A stretch of 64,000 nt of DNA, taken from NCBI RefSeq assembly GCF_041435215.1, contig NZ_CP108394.1, positions 1,736,001-1,800,000 of the forward strand. Direction: 5' to 3'. The DNA is from Streptomyces sp. NBC_01314 (GTDB taxonomy: Bacteria > Actinomycetota > Actinomycetes > Streptomycetales > Streptomycetaceae). A program made the translations under genes and the position numbers. The notes beneath the pieces were generated by a model. That model ran no database searches. It saw only the letters and a list, made by a program, of their open reading frames with translations, and was not told the origin of the DNA. Below are positions 9,003-17,334 of this stretch, one piece after another (within the stretch, counting starts at the first letter, position 1; each line of letters opens with the position of its first letter).

Positions 9003-9811
9003 TGTGCCGTCATATCGCTTACCTCGGGCCGGATTCGGCGCTGGGCCGGGTCCTGGTGGACCCGCCCCACGGTCTGTTCCGGCAGTCGTGGGCGCCCCGG
9101 CGGCAGCGCTACGGGACGGTCAACGCCGATGGTTTCGGGGTCGGTTGGTACGCCGAGGGCGACCCGGTGCCGGGGCGGTACCGGCGGGCCGGACCGATCT
9201 GGGGCGACCAGTCCTTCGCGGACCTCGCCCGCGTCGTCCGTACCGGGGCGCTGCTGGCCGCCGTACGGGACGCGACGGTGGCGGGTGCGGACGACGAGGC
9301 CGCGGCGGCGCCGTTCACGGCCGGGCCCTGGCTGTTCAGCCACAACGGGGCGGTCGCCGGGTGGCCCCGGTCCCTGGCGCCGCTCGCCGCCGAACTCCCG
9401 GCCGTCGAGGTGCTGTCGATGGAGGCCCGCAACGACTCGGCGCTGGTGTGGGCCCTGGTCCTGAACCGGCTGCGGGCCGGTGACACGGAGGGCCAGGCGC
9501 TGGCCGACACGGTCCTGGATGTCGCTCGGGCGGCCCCCGGGTCACGGCTCAATCTGCTGCTCACCAATGGCGAGACCATCGCCGCGACGGCCTGGGGCGA
9601 CACGCTCTGGTATCTCACCGAGCCCGGCCGCGGGACGGTCGTGGCGTCCGAGCCGTACGACGACGATCCGCACTGGGTGGAGGTCCCGGACCGCACGCTG
9701 CTCGCGGCGAGCCGAACGGACGTCCTGCTCACCCCGCTCAAGGAGCTGGAGGAGGCCACCCGCCCCCACGACGACTCCTCACCCGTACTTCCGAAGGAGC
9801 CCCCTGCGTGA
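9002..9811 (+). CDS. egtC: Gamma-glutamyl-hercynylcysteine sulfoxide amidohydrolase EgtC
   Basis: A 269-residue class-II glutamine-amidotransferase-fold (Ntn) hydrolase that removes glutamate from the EgtB product. Cys2 follows the initiator Met directly (MCRHIAYLG) and becomes the N-terminal nucleophile. The conserved GFGVGWY and WLFSHNGAV motifs are present. The ATG at 9002 shares a base with the egtB stop. The stop overlaps the start of the damaged egtD copy. The open frame extends upstream inside egtB, but only this start gives the required N-terminal Cys. Confidence 0.94.
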   Translation: MCRHIAYLGPDSALGRVLVDPPHGLFRQSWAPRRQRYGTVNADGFGVGWYAEGDPVPGRYRRAGPIWGDQSFADLARVVRTGALLAAVRDATVAGADDEAAAAPFTAGPWLFSHNGAVAGWPRSLAPLAAELPAVEVLSMEARNDSALVWALVLNRLRAGDTEGQALADTVLDVARAAPGSRLNLLLTNGETIAATAWGDTLWYLTEPGRGTVVASEPYDDDPHWVEVPDRTLLAASRTDVLLTPLKELEEATRPHDDSSPVLPKEPPA

Positions 9812-10521
9812 GTCCGTTCCTTCTCACCCGCACCCTGCCCGAGGACGCCACGGACGCCGCCCTGCGCGCCGACGTCCTGGACGGTCTGACCCGCACCCCG
9901 AAGACGCTGCCGCCCAAGTGGTTCTACGACGCGCGCGGCAGTGAACTGTTCGAGCGGATCACCGAGTTGCCCGAGTACTACCCGACCCGCGCCGAGCGCG
10001 AGATCCTCGTCGACCGGGCGGGACTGAACGTGCACGCCCTGATCGCCGACTTCACCGCCGGGCTCGAACTGCCCGAGACCCCGGGACCGCGCCTGGTGGC
10101 GTTCCTCGGCGGCACCATCGGCAATCCGGTGCCCGTGGAGCGCGCCGCGTTCCTGGCCGCCGTCCGCGCGCTGCCGGCGCCCGGTGACGCGCTGCTGCTG
10201 GGCACGGACCTGGTCAAGGACGAGGCGGTACTCGTCGCCGCGTACGACGACGCGGCCGGGGTGACCGCCGAGCTACGTGGGTCGTTCATCCTGTCCGTTG
10301 TCCGCACCGCAAGGCCCACCCGTGTGCCCAAGCCCAGGCAGAGAAGCCGGATCGGTAAGGGACGAACTCGGCCTGCTTCCCGGTCCCGTCGGTCACCCCG
10401 GGTGCCCGGCGGCCCGGTGATGGGGAGCGTGCCCGCTGCCGCCGGCGTTGCGCGCTCGACAAGGAAACTGCGATCCCGGCACTCCGCCGATGTGGCGTCG
10501 ACCGAAGAGAGGCACGCATGA
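9808..10521 (+). pseudogene. egtD: Degenerate egtD copy: internal deletion and lost C-terminus
   Basis: This GTG-started frame begins as EgtD (KWFYDARGSELFERITELPEYYPTRAEREIL) but jumps from VDRA straight to GLNVHALIADF. About 50 residues are missing, including the SAM-binding ELGSG motif. It resumes with LVAFLGGTIGN and LLLGTDLVKDE as far as YDDAAGVTAE (about base 10275). After that the frame reads unrelated Arg/Pro-rich sequence to 10521, so the last 110 or so residues, with the hercynine-binding Glu/Ser region, are gone. The first deletion is in frame, so a truncated protein could still be made, but it cannot bind SAM. It keeps operon coupling: 4-bp overlaps with egtC and with the next gene. 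Confidence 0.88.
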
Positions 10522-11498
10522 CCGACACCCGGGCCTACGGCTACACCGACACCCTCGAGGCCGAGCACTACGCCAAGGCACTGCGCGCCGACATCAGCGA
10601 CGGGCTGACCCACGCCCCGAAGTCCACGGCGCCCACGTGGTTCTACGACGCCCGGGGCAGCGAGCTGTTCGAGGAGATCACCCAGCTGCCGGAATACCCC
10701 TTGTGGCGAGCCGAACTGGGACTGCTCCAACTCCATGCCCAGGACATCGCCGTGCGGACCGGAGCCCGCAGCCTTGTCGAGCTCGGGTCCGGGAGCTCGA
10801 CGAAGTCCAAGCTGATCATCGAGGCACTGGATCCGGTCGGGCTGCACTACGTCCCTGTCGACGTCAGTGCGGACGCGCTCCACCAGGCCAGCGCCCAACT
10901 CGTCCAGGACTACCCGGGGATCCGCCTGCACGCCCTCCGCGCCGACTTCACGGCTTCCCTCGTCCTACCGACGCTGCCCGAGGACGGCCCACGCCTCATC
11001 GCCTTCCTCGGCAGCACGCTGGGGAATTTCCGACGCCCTGCCCGTGGACCGTTCCTCCGCGGGCTCCGAGACACCCTCCGCCCCGAAGACTTCCTTCTCA
11101 TCGGCGCCGACCTGGTCAAAACCGAGCAGGAAATGATCACCGCCTACGATGACGCTCAAGGCGTCACGGCCGAGTTCGACAAACATCTGTTGCACGTCTT
11201 GAACCGCGAGCTGAACGCCGACTTCGACCCGGACGCCTTCGACCACGTATCGGTGTGGAACGGCACGGAAAGCCACATCGAAATGAGGCTGCGCAGCCGA
11301 GTCGAACAGCTCGTCAAGATTCGAGGCCTTGACCTGGCGGTGAACTTCGCGCGCGGAGAGGAATGGATCACCGAGCGGAGCGCGAAATTCACCCAAGACG
11401 GACTCAAGGAAGAAATGACTGAAGCGGGTCTCCGTACGAATCAGCTCTGGGCCGACACCAACGCCGGCTTTGCACTCATTCTCGCGACCGCTCGCTGA
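10518..11498 (+). CDS. egtD: L-histidine N-alpha-methyltransferase EgtD (second, intact copy)
   Basis: A 326-residue SAM-dependent methyltransferase that converts histidine to hercynine, the first step of ergothioneine synthesis. It has the parts missing from the copy upstream: VELGSGSSTKSK for SAM, YVPVDVSADAL, the GSTLGN segment with the histidine-binding Asn, and the C-terminal ITERSAKF segment, which keeps the Glu and Ser that bind the imidazole in the mycobacterial enzyme. The usual EYYPTRAE reads EYPLWRAE: the first Tyr is kept and the next three residues differ. Codon use in its 3' half is less GC-rich than egtABC. Start ATG 10518 follows GAGAGG and overlaps the damaged copy by 4 bp. 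Probably acquired or repaired separately. Confidence 0.9.
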   Translation: MTDTRAYGYTDTLEAEHYAKALRADISDGLTHAPKSTAPTWFYDARGSELFEEITQLPEYPLWRAELGLLQLHAQDIAVRTGARSLVELGSGSSTKSKLIIEALDPVGLHYVPVDVSADALHQASAQLVQDYPGIRLHALRADFTASLVLPTLPEDGPRLIAFLGSTLGNFRRPARGPFLRGLRDTLRPEDFLLIGADLVKTEQEMITAYDDAQGVTAEFDKHLLHVLNRELNADFDPDAFDHVSVWNGTESHIEMRLRSRVEQLVKIRGLDLAVNFARGEEWITERSAKFTQDGLKEEMTEAGLRTNQLWADTNAGFALILATAR

Positions 11499-11531
11499 AC
11501 ACACTGGTGCGCGATCGTCGATGAGTCCAGA

Positions 11532-11565
11532 TCGCTGCTCTGCCGACAGGTCGGCAGAGCAGCGA
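11532..11565. terminator. Strong hairpin terminator of the egt operon
   Basis: A perfect 15-bp stem (TCGCTGCTCTGCCGA paired with TCGGCAGAGCAGCGA) with a 4-base loop CAGG begins 33 bp after the egtD stop. There is no T-tract, as is usual in Streptomyces. It separates the ergothioneine operon from the convergent GntR gene. Confidence 0.85.
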
Positions 11566-11656
11566 CGGCTGGTAGGCGGCATGAGTTCGCTCGCCCCCGA
11601 CTTCACCGGTCACAGCGACCGGCGGGACCCTGCCGCTTCGGCGCTGATGATCGAGG

Positions 11657-12328
11657 CTAGTGCAACTGGTCCCCGACAGACGACTTGATCAACGCCTCGA
11701 CCAAATCGAGATGGCGCGCTGCCTCCGCGTCGATCGCCCGACTGTCACCTGCGGTGAAGGTGTCGAGCAGTGCGCGGTGGTCGTGCTGCGCGGGTTGATC
11801 GACATGAAACGCGGTTACCCCCAGACGGACGTAACGCTCGGACGTCAGCCACAGCTGGCCGAGAACCCGCCGGGAGACCGGGTTGAGTGCGGGCGCGAGC
11901 ATGCTCTCGTGGAATCTGCGGTGCACATCAAGCCACCGCTCGACATCGTCGCCGCTCAGTTCGTGCAGCTCGTCGTGCAAGGTGGTGGCCAGTTCGATGT
12001 CGTCCATCGTGCGGTCCGCCGTGGCCTGAACCATCAGGGGCGGCTCGATGAGACGGCGCATCGCGTACGTGTTCTCCAGCTCGGACAAGGTCAGCTGGGT
12101 CACCATGGTGCCTTTGCGTGGGACGGTGACGATCAGTCCCTCGGCCTCCAGTGTTCGCAGCGCTTCCCGTACGGGGACCACCGAGACGCCGAAGCGTTCC
12201 TGGAGGTCCTTGGGCAGGAGGCGACTGCCCGAAGGGATTTCCCTGGTCAGGATCAGGGCACGGACGCGGTCAACCAGCTCGCGGTTGATGCCGGAGGACA
12301 AAGCGACGTCGTTGCTGCGTGGTGCCAT
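11657..12328 (-). CDS. GntR-family regulator, FCD (FadR-like) subfamily
   Basis: A 223-residue transcription factor. The winged-helix domain occupies about residues 12-80 (ELVDRVRALILT, LPKDLQERFGVSVVPVREALRTLEAEGLI, VPRKGTMV). The C-terminal FCD ligand-binding domain follows (RRLIEPPLMVQA, then HRRFHESMLAPALNP with metal/ligand His residues, then HDHRALLDTF and the final HLD). FCD regulators usually sense a carboxylic acid. The gene diverges from the 2-hydroxyacid dehydrogenase operon across 69 bp that hold a perfect 12-bp palindrome, so it very likely controls that operon. Confidence 0.88.
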   Translation of the reverse strand: MAPRSNDVALSSGINRELVDRVRALILTREIPSGSRLLPKDLQERFGVSVVPVREALRTLEAEGLIVTVPRKGTMVTQLTLSELENTYAMRRLIEPPLMVQATADRTMDDIELATTLHDELHELSGDDVERWLDVHRRFHESMLAPALNPVSRRVLGQLWLTSERYVRLGVTAFHVDQPAQHDHRALLDTFTAGDSRAIDAEAARHLDLVEALIKSSVGDQLH

Positions 12329-12363
12329 CTAGGGACCTCCGCCTCCTTCTCTGTCGACAATCC

Positions 12364-12391
12364 TTGACGTTTAGAGTTTATAAACTAGAGT
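12364..12391 (+). promoter_or_regulatory. Promoter with GntR-type palindromic operator; probably leaderless
   Basis: TTGACG at 12364-12369 and TAGAGT at 12386-12391 are spaced by 16 bp, a good sigma-70-like promoter. The start codon of the next gene (ATG at 12398) lies only seven bases beyond the -10 box and has no Shine-Dalgarno sequence, so the mRNA probably begins at or next to the ATG. The perfect palindrome AGTTTATAAACT at 12375-12386 fills the spacer and touches the -10 box, where a bound repressor would block polymerase. This AT-rich site stands out in a 70% GC region. Confidence 0.75.
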
Positions 12392-12397
12392 CTCTAT

Positions 12398-13345
12398 ATG
12401 CTCATCGTACTCGCGGACACCGTCTTCCCCGACTCCGCCATCGAGCGCAACGTTCTCGCCGAGGCCGGCCACGAGCTGGTGATCGCCGACTCCCCGGACC
12501 AAGCCGTCGAGCTGCTGCCCGAGGCCGACGGCGTCCTCACCGCCTTTCTCGACCTGTCCGCCGAGCGGATCCACACGATGAAGCGGGCCAAGATCATCGC
12601 CCGCTACGGCATCGGTGTGGACAACGTCGACGTGGCGGCCGCGCACAGTCAGGGCATCACGGTCACCAACGTGCCGGACTACTGCATCGAAGAGGTCGCC
12701 ACACATACCGTGGCGATGCTGCTGTCACTGCTGCGCAAGCTGCCCGAGGCGGACCGGCACGTCCGCGCGGGTGGATGGGGCGTAGCAGGGGTACGACCGC
12801 TGCGCCGGGTTTCCGAGCTGACCATCGGGCTGATCGGCTTCGGACGCATCGGACGCCTCGTCGCGGAGACACTCGCACCCCTCGGGCCGACCCTGCTGGC
12901 CAGTGACCCCTACGCACGATCGGTGCCCGACCGGGTCCGCCTGGTGGAGCAGTCGGAGTTGCTGGCGGCCAGCGACGCCGTACTTCTGCACGCACCTCTG
13001 ACACCCGGTACGGCCGGCCTGATCGGTACAGAGACACTGCTGACGATGAAACCGGGCGCATTGCTGGTCAACGCGTCCCGCGGCGGCCTCGTCGACCTGA
13101 CCGCCGTCACCGACGCGTTGCGCGACGGCCGGCTCGGTGGTGCCGCGCTCGATGTCTTTCCGACCGAGCCTGTTGACCTCCCGTCGATCTCCGACATCCC
13201 GAATCTCCACGTGAGCTCACACATCGCCTACTACTCCGAGGAAGCGCTGCGTGAGTCCCAGCACAAGGCGGCGACACAGATCGTGCGCGTGCTCGCGGGC
13301 GAGGCACCCGACTACCCGGTCGTTCCGCCGAAGGAGTCCGAATGA
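12398..13345 (+). CDS. D-isomer-specific 2-hydroxyacid dehydrogenase
   Basis: A 315-residue NAD(P)-dependent dehydrogenase of the phosphoglycerate/D-lactate/CtBP family, which interconverts a 2-hydroxyacid and a 2-ketoacid. The Rossmann motif is IGFGRIGRLVAETLAPLG. The catalytic Arg is in LLVNASRGGLVD, the Glu in DVFPTEP, and the His in HVSSHIAYYSEEAL. It is the first gene of a three-gene operon, overlapping the hydrolase downstream by 4 bp. No ribosome-binding site precedes the ATG, consistent with a leaderless message. The substrate is unknown; a GntR-FCD regulator next door suggests an organic acid. Confidence 0.88.
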   Translation: MLIVLADTVFPDSAIERNVLAEAGHELVIADSPDQAVELLPEADGVLTAFLDLSAERIHTMKRAKIIARYGIGVDNVDVAAAHSQGITVTNVPDYCIEEVATHTVAMLLSLLRKLPEADRHVRAGGWGVAGVRPLRRVSELTIGLIGFGRIGRLVAETLAPLGPTLLASDPYARSVPDRVRLVEQSELLAASDAVLLHAPLTPGTAGLIGTETLLTMKPGALLVNASRGGLVDLTAVTDALRDGRLGGAALDVFPTEPVDLPSISDIPNLHVSSHIAYYSEEALRESQHKAATQIVRVLAGEAPDYPVVPPKESE

Positions 13346-14244
13346 TCGAACCGACTGGTATCACTCACCACACCGCACGGCTCAACGGGATCAGGCAGCA
13401 CTGGGTGAGCGCCGGTTCCGGTCCGCCTGTATACCTGCTGCACGGATTTCCCGAGACGTGGTTCGCCTGGCGCAAGCAGATTCCCGTGCTCGCGGAACGG
13501 TTCACGGTGATCGCGCCGGACCTCCGCGGCTACGGTGCCACGGACAAGCCCGCCTCCGGCTACGACAAGCGGACCATGGCGGGCGACGTCATCGCCCTGA
13601 TGGACCACCTCGGGCACGACAAGATTGCGTTGGTCGGCCACGACCGCGGCGCCAGGGTCGGTACGCGCTTCGCGAAGGATCACCGTGACCGGATCGACCG
13701 GCTCGTCGTCATGGACAACATCCCCACGCGGGTGGTGGCCGAGGCCTACGACATCGCCCTCGCGCGACTGGGCTACTGGTTCTTCACCTTCCTCGCCGTG
13801 CCCGACCTGCCCGAGGCCCTGATCGCGGGCCGCGAGGAGACCTGGCTGACGCACTTCTACCGCGACTGGTCCTACGACCCGGAGATGCTCACACCCGAGG
13901 AGATCGCGGTGTACGTGCGCGCCTACCAGCAGCCGGGTGCGGTTCGCGGTTCGTGCATGGACTACCGGGCCGGAGGCGAAGACACCGCCCAGGACCGGGA
14001 GGACGCCGACGAACTGATCGACTGCCCGGTCCTGGCCCTGTGGGGAGCGGACTTCGACCTGGTCGGCAAGGCGTTCGACGTACTGAAGGTGTGGCAGCAG
14101 ATGGCGCACACCGTCCGCGGCCGGGCCATCCCGCAGTGCGGGCACCTCTGCCAGGAGGAGCGGCCCGACATCGTCAACGCCGAGCTGCTCGAGTTCCTGT
14201 CCGGTTGGAACAACCAGCACAACCAGAAGGGGAAGAGGCCATGA
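13342..14244 (+). CDS. Haloacetate-dehalogenase-like alpha/beta hydrolase
   Basis: A 300-residue alpha/beta hydrolase with an Asp nucleophile, so a dehalogenase or epoxide-hydrolase-type enzyme. The oxyanion motif is HGFPETW (residues 34-40); the elbow is GHDRGAR with Asp101; the catalytic His is in CGHLCQEE near residue 272. Arg102 and Arg105 of HDRGAR match the carboxylate-binding arginines of fluoroacetate dehalogenase. The His-Trp pair that grips the halide in that enzyme is not evident: the region reads GYWFF. Carboxylate binding may thus be kept while the leaving group differs. It overlaps the dehydrogenase upstream and the metallo-hydrolase downstream by 4 bp each. Confidence 0.78.
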   Translation: MIEPTGITHHTARLNGIRQHWVSAGSGPPVYLLHGFPETWFAWRKQIPVLAERFTVIAPDLRGYGATDKPASGYDKRTMAGDVIALMDHLGHDKIALVGHDRGARVGTRFAKDHRDRIDRLVVMDNIPTRVVAEAYDIALARLGYWFFTFLAVPDLPEALIAGREETWLTHFYRDWSYDPEMLTPEEIAVYVRAYQQPGAVRGSCMDYRAGGEDTAQDREDADELIDCPVLALWGADFDLVGKAFDVLKVWQQMAHTVRGRAIPQCGHLCQEERPDIVNAELLEFLSGWNNQHNQKGKRP

Positions 14245-15053
14245 AGGGTACGAAGATGTCCCTGCTGGACCTGGGACGGATGGACGTCGACGACGGGTTC
14301 TTCATTCGCGGCTGTGGCGCGGCGACGTTCTCCCACCCCGAGGCTCCGTCGCAGCTCCGCCACTGCGCGGTGATCGCGACCGTCATCGAGCATCCCAAGG
14401 CCGGGCCGATCCTGTTCGAGACGGGCTGCGCGCAGAACGCACGCGAGGAGTGGCCCGCTCCGGCGTGGGAGGCCTTCCCCCGCAACGTGTACGAGGAGCG
14501 TCACCACCTCGACAAGGCGCTCGAAGCGGCGGGCTACGGCATCGACGACATCAAGGCGGTGGTGATGGGGCACCTGCACCTGGACCACGCCGGCGGCCTG
14601 GAGCACTTCCGGGGCAAGAACATCCCGATCTACGCCCACGAACAGGAGATCCGCGAGCACTACTACGCCGTGGCCACCAAGGAGGACATCGGCGCGTACG
14701 TCCCGGGGGATCTCGACTGGCAACTGAACTGGCAGGCCATCTCCCGTGAAGAGATCGAACTCTTCGAGGGCATCACCCTTCGCCACATGCCAGGCCACAC
14801 CCCCGGACTCATGACCATGCAGGTGGACCTGAACAACTCCGGCACCTTCATGCTCACCAGCGACTTGTTCCATGTGCGGGACCTCTTCGAACAAGGGATC
14901 CCACAGGGGTGGCTCGGGCGCGACTCGCACTCCTGGTGGCGAAGCTACCGCTGGATGAAACTACTCCAGCAGCGCTACGACGCCACCATGGTCTACGGCC
15001 ACGACGCCACGGTGCTGGAGGAACTCCAACGGCAGGCCGCCAGCTTCGACTGA
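14241..15053 (+). CDS. Metallo-beta-lactamase-fold hydrolase, lactonase-like
   Basis: A 270-residue MBL-fold enzyme with the intact zinc motif HLHLDH (His111, His113, Asp115, His116), a later metal-binding His in HMPGHTPG, and an Asp in LTSDLFH. The arrangement resembles N-acyl-homoserine lactonases and related lactonases. In this operon with a hydroxyacid dehydrogenase and a dehalogenase-like hydrolase, ring opening of a lactone is a reasonable guess. ATG at 14241, preceded by GGGGAAGAGG, overlaps the previous stop. A strong hairpin follows immediately. Confidence 0.82.
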   Translation: MKGTKMSLLDLGRMDVDDGFFIRGCGAATFSHPEAPSQLRHCAVIATVIEHPKAGPILFETGCAQNAREEWPAPAWEAFPRNVYEERHHLDKALEAAGYGIDDIKAVVMGHLHLDHAGGLEHFRGKNIPIYAHEQEIREHYYAVATKEDIGAYVPGDLDWQLNWQAISREEIELFEGITLRHMPGHTPGLMTMQVDLNNSGTFMLTSDLFHVRDLFEQGIPQGWLGRDSHSWWRSYRWMKLLQQRYDATMVYGHDATVLEELQRQAASFD

Positions 15054-15057
15054 CCTC

Positions 15058-15094
15058 GGATCGGGTGGTGCGCTTCCGCCACACCACCCGATCC
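15058..15094. terminator. Hairpin terminator after the metallo-hydrolase
   Basis: A perfect 13-bp stem (GGATCGGGTGGTG paired with CACCACCCGATCC) with an 11-base loop starts 5 bp after the stop codon at 15051-15053. It closes the three-gene operon; the FAH-family gene that follows is then a separate unit or depends on readthrough. Confidence 0.8.
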
Positions 15095-15128
15095 TCCTCA
15101 CCGTTTGGCGATCAGAGAGGAACGTTCC

Positions 15129-15989
15129 ATGCGCTTCGCCAGAGTAGGTGCTGCCGGGTCCGAGATCCCGGTGTTGCTGACGGCCGAGTCGTCCGAGCGA
15201 GGCTACGACCTCCGGCCGCTGACGACGGATATCGACGGTTCCTTCCTGGCGAGCGGCGGAATGGGGAGAGCCGCCGAAGCCGTCGTGGAGGGGGCGCTGC
15301 CGCAACTCGAACTGAGGGGTCAGCGCATGGGACCACCCATCGCACGTCCCCACGCCATCTACGCCATCGGGCTCAACTACCGTGACCACGCCGCCGAGAC
15401 AGGCATGGACCTGCCTTCGGAGCCCATCGTCTTCAGCAAGGCGCCCAACAGCCTCAGCGGCCCGGCGGACGACATCGTCTTTCCCGCCGACGCGCACCGG
15501 GGTGACTGGGAAGCCGAACTCGGTGTCGTCATCGGCAAGCGCGCACACCATGTCAGCGACCCGCGGGAAGCCGCCCAGAGCATCGCCGGCTATGTGGCCG
15601 TCAACGACGTTTCGGAGCGCAGTTGGCAACTGGAACGGGGCGGCCAGTGGCTCAAGGGGAAGTCGTACCCGACCTTCAACCCGGCCGGCCCGGTCCTGGT
15701 CACGCCGGACGAAGTGGGCGACGTGGCGGACCTGCGCCTGACCCTCAGCGTGAACGGCGAACGTATGCAACAGGGTTCCACCGCGGACATGATCTTCGAC
15801 CCGCACTACTTGGTCTGGTACCTCAGTCAGTTCGTCATGCTCGAAGCGGGCGACCTCATCAACACCGGGACACCCGCGGGAGTCGGCATGGGCAAGACAC
15901 CTGCCCGCTACCTGCATGACGGAGACGAGATCACGCTGTCGATCAGTGGTCTGGGCAGCCAGCGCAACCGAGTCCGCATGACCGCGTGA
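15129..15989 (+). CDS. Fumarylacetoacetate hydrolase (FAH)-family enzyme
   Basis: A 286-residue FAH-superfamily protein, cytoplasmic, usually a metal-dependent C-C hydrolase or decarboxylase acting on a beta-diketo or oxo-acid. The conserved core runs from [12 protein letters not shown] through EPIVFSKAPNS, WEAELGVVIGK, GYVAVNDVSER and [12 protein letters not shown]. The metal acidic residues are in the WEAELGVV and NDVSER segments. It is a diverged paralogue of the FAH gene at 51288 in the fucose locus. AGAGAGGAA precedes the ATG at 15129. A decayed DsbA-like gene follows. Confidence 0.88.
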   Translation: MRFARVGAAGSEIPVLLTAESSERGYDLRPLTTDIDGSFLASGGMGRAAEAVVEGALPQLELRGQRMGPPIARPHAIYAIGLNYRDHAAETGMDLPSEPIVFSKAPNSLSGPADDIVFPADAHRGDWEAELGVVIGKRAHHVSDPREAAQSIAGYVAVNDVSERSWQLERGGQWLKGKSYPTFNPAGPVLVTPDEVGDVADLRLTLSVNGERMQQGSTADMIFDPHYLVWYLSQFVMLEAGDLINTGTPAGVGMGKTPARYLHDGDEITLSISGLGSQRNRVRMTA

Positions 15990-16065
15990 CACGCCCCGCA
16001 GACCTCCGGCTCTTGGTGAACCGCCCCGCGGACGGCGGATCCTGCAACTGAGAGGCACACCGCTC

Positions 16066-16466
16066 ATGAAGCTCGGCTACGACTTCGATGTCCGCTGCGG
16101 CTGGTCGTACGGTTTCGCTCCGACCCTGGCCGGACTGGCGTCCAATGTCGCCCCGCTCCAGAAGTGGACGTAGTGTCCGGCGGCCTGTTCACCGGCTCGC
16201 GCCGGTACCGATCCGCGAGTTCGGGTACGCCCAGGGAGCCAACGCCAAGATCAACGAACTGACCGGGACAGTGTTCGGACTCGGCCGCGCAAGGCGTCCG
16301 CAGGTTCGCCGCCCAGGGCGGCCTCGCACAGACGGCAGCCCTGGGCGTCCACAGCTTCCCCACTCTGCCGGCCGTCACGGGCGAGCGCTCCATGGTCCTG
16401 GCGGTCGGCCATGCCGCCGCCGACGAGATCAAGCAGCGCCTGGCCGCTCTCGTCGGCACACACTGA
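16066..16466 (+). pseudogene. DsbA-family thioredoxin-fold protein, broken
   Basis: The ATG frame gives MKLGYDFDVRCGWSYGFAP and stops at 16171-16173 after 35 codons. Family members read CxWC/CGWCYGFAP here, so even the intact part has Ser in place of the second Cys. Downstream, in other frames, the expected continuation is readable: VSGGLFTGSRRVPIREFGYAQG, then RFAAQGGLAQTAALGVHSFPTLP, then DEIKQRLAALVGTH before a TGA at 16464-16466. Two or more frameshifts and a short deletion make it a pseudogene. It lies between the FAH-family gene and a second metallo-hydrolase. Confidence 0.75.
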
Positions 16467-16513
16467 CCGCCCTCCCCCGCCCATCCCCTCACCTCTTCCC
16501 TGAAGGAATCGCC

Positions 16514-17320
16514 ATGAGCACCCTCGACTTCAAGGTCATCGACCTCGACTTCCCCGTCGGCTCCAAGAACAAGACCGCCACCCTGATCACCGGTGAGGAG
16601 CAGGCCTTCCTGATCGACGCCGGGTTCACCCGTGCCGACGGCCACCGCCTCGTCGCCGAGATCCTCGACTCCGGCAAGACCCTCACCAAGGTCTTCATCA
16701 GCCACGCCGACCCCGACTTCTACTGGGGCGCCGAAGTCATCGCAGACGCTTTCCCCACCGCCGAACTCCTCGCCACCCCACTGGTGATCGAGCACATCGC
16801 AGCCGCGTACGAGGGCAAGCTCAAAGCCTGGGAAGCCGTCGGCGCCAACCGCCCCACCCGCCTGGTCGAGCTCGCCGAGCTGACCGGCGACATCACCTTC
16901 GAGGGGCACGTGTTCCAGCTCAAGGGCGGCCACCCCGGCCTGCCCGACCGCCACTACCTGTGGCAGGCCGAACACCGCGCGATCGTCGCCGGCGTGCTGC
17001 TGTTCCAGAACGAGCACGTCTGGGTCGCCGACACCGCCACCCCCGAGTCCCGCACCGTGTGGATCGAGCTCCTCGACGAGATGGCGGCCCTGGCCCCCGC
17101 CTTCGCCGTCCCCGGCCACCGTCTGCCCACCACCACCGTCGACGCCGGCCCCATCGCCTACACCCGCGACTACCTCACCACGTTCGAGGACGAGCTGGGC
17201 AAGGCCGACAACGGTGAGGCGCTGACCAAGGCGCTGGTCGCCCGCTACCCGGACTGCGGGATGCTCATCGCCGCCCAGCTCGGCGCCAAGGTCGCCAAGG
17301 GCGAAATGACCTGGGGCTGA
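16514..17320 (+). CDS. MBL-fold protein with altered metal motif
   Basis: A 268-residue metallo-beta-lactamase-fold protein. The segment that should read HxHxDH is SHADPDFYWG: the first His and the Asp remain, but the second and third His are lost. Later conserved parts remain (GGHPGLPDRH, VADTATPESR, VPGHRLP). This variant is known in a subgroup of the fold and suggests changed or lost zinc chemistry. An AAGGAA site precedes the ATG at 16514. The protein is intact with no frame damage, so the altered motif is probably native. Substrate unknown. Confidence 0.78.
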   Translation: MSTLDFKVIDLDFPVGSKNKTATLITGEEQAFLIDAGFTRADGHRLVAEILDSGKTLTKVFISHADPDFYWGAEVIADAFPTAELLATPLVIEHIAAAYEGKLKAWEAVGANRPTRLVELAELTGDITFEGHVFQLKGGHPGLPDRHYLWQAEHRAIVAGVLLFQNEHVWVADTATPESRTVWIELLDEMAALAPAFAVPGHRLPTTTVDAGPIAYTRDYLTTFEDELGKADNGEALTKALVARYPDCGMLIAAQLGAKVAKGEMTWG

Positions 17321-17334
17321 CCCCACACCCAGAC

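Noticed and set aside
10276..10517. A novel C-terminal domain on the first EgtD copy
   Set aside because: The Arg/Pro-rich text after VTAE has no domain character; loss of the normal C-terminus by deletion explains it better.
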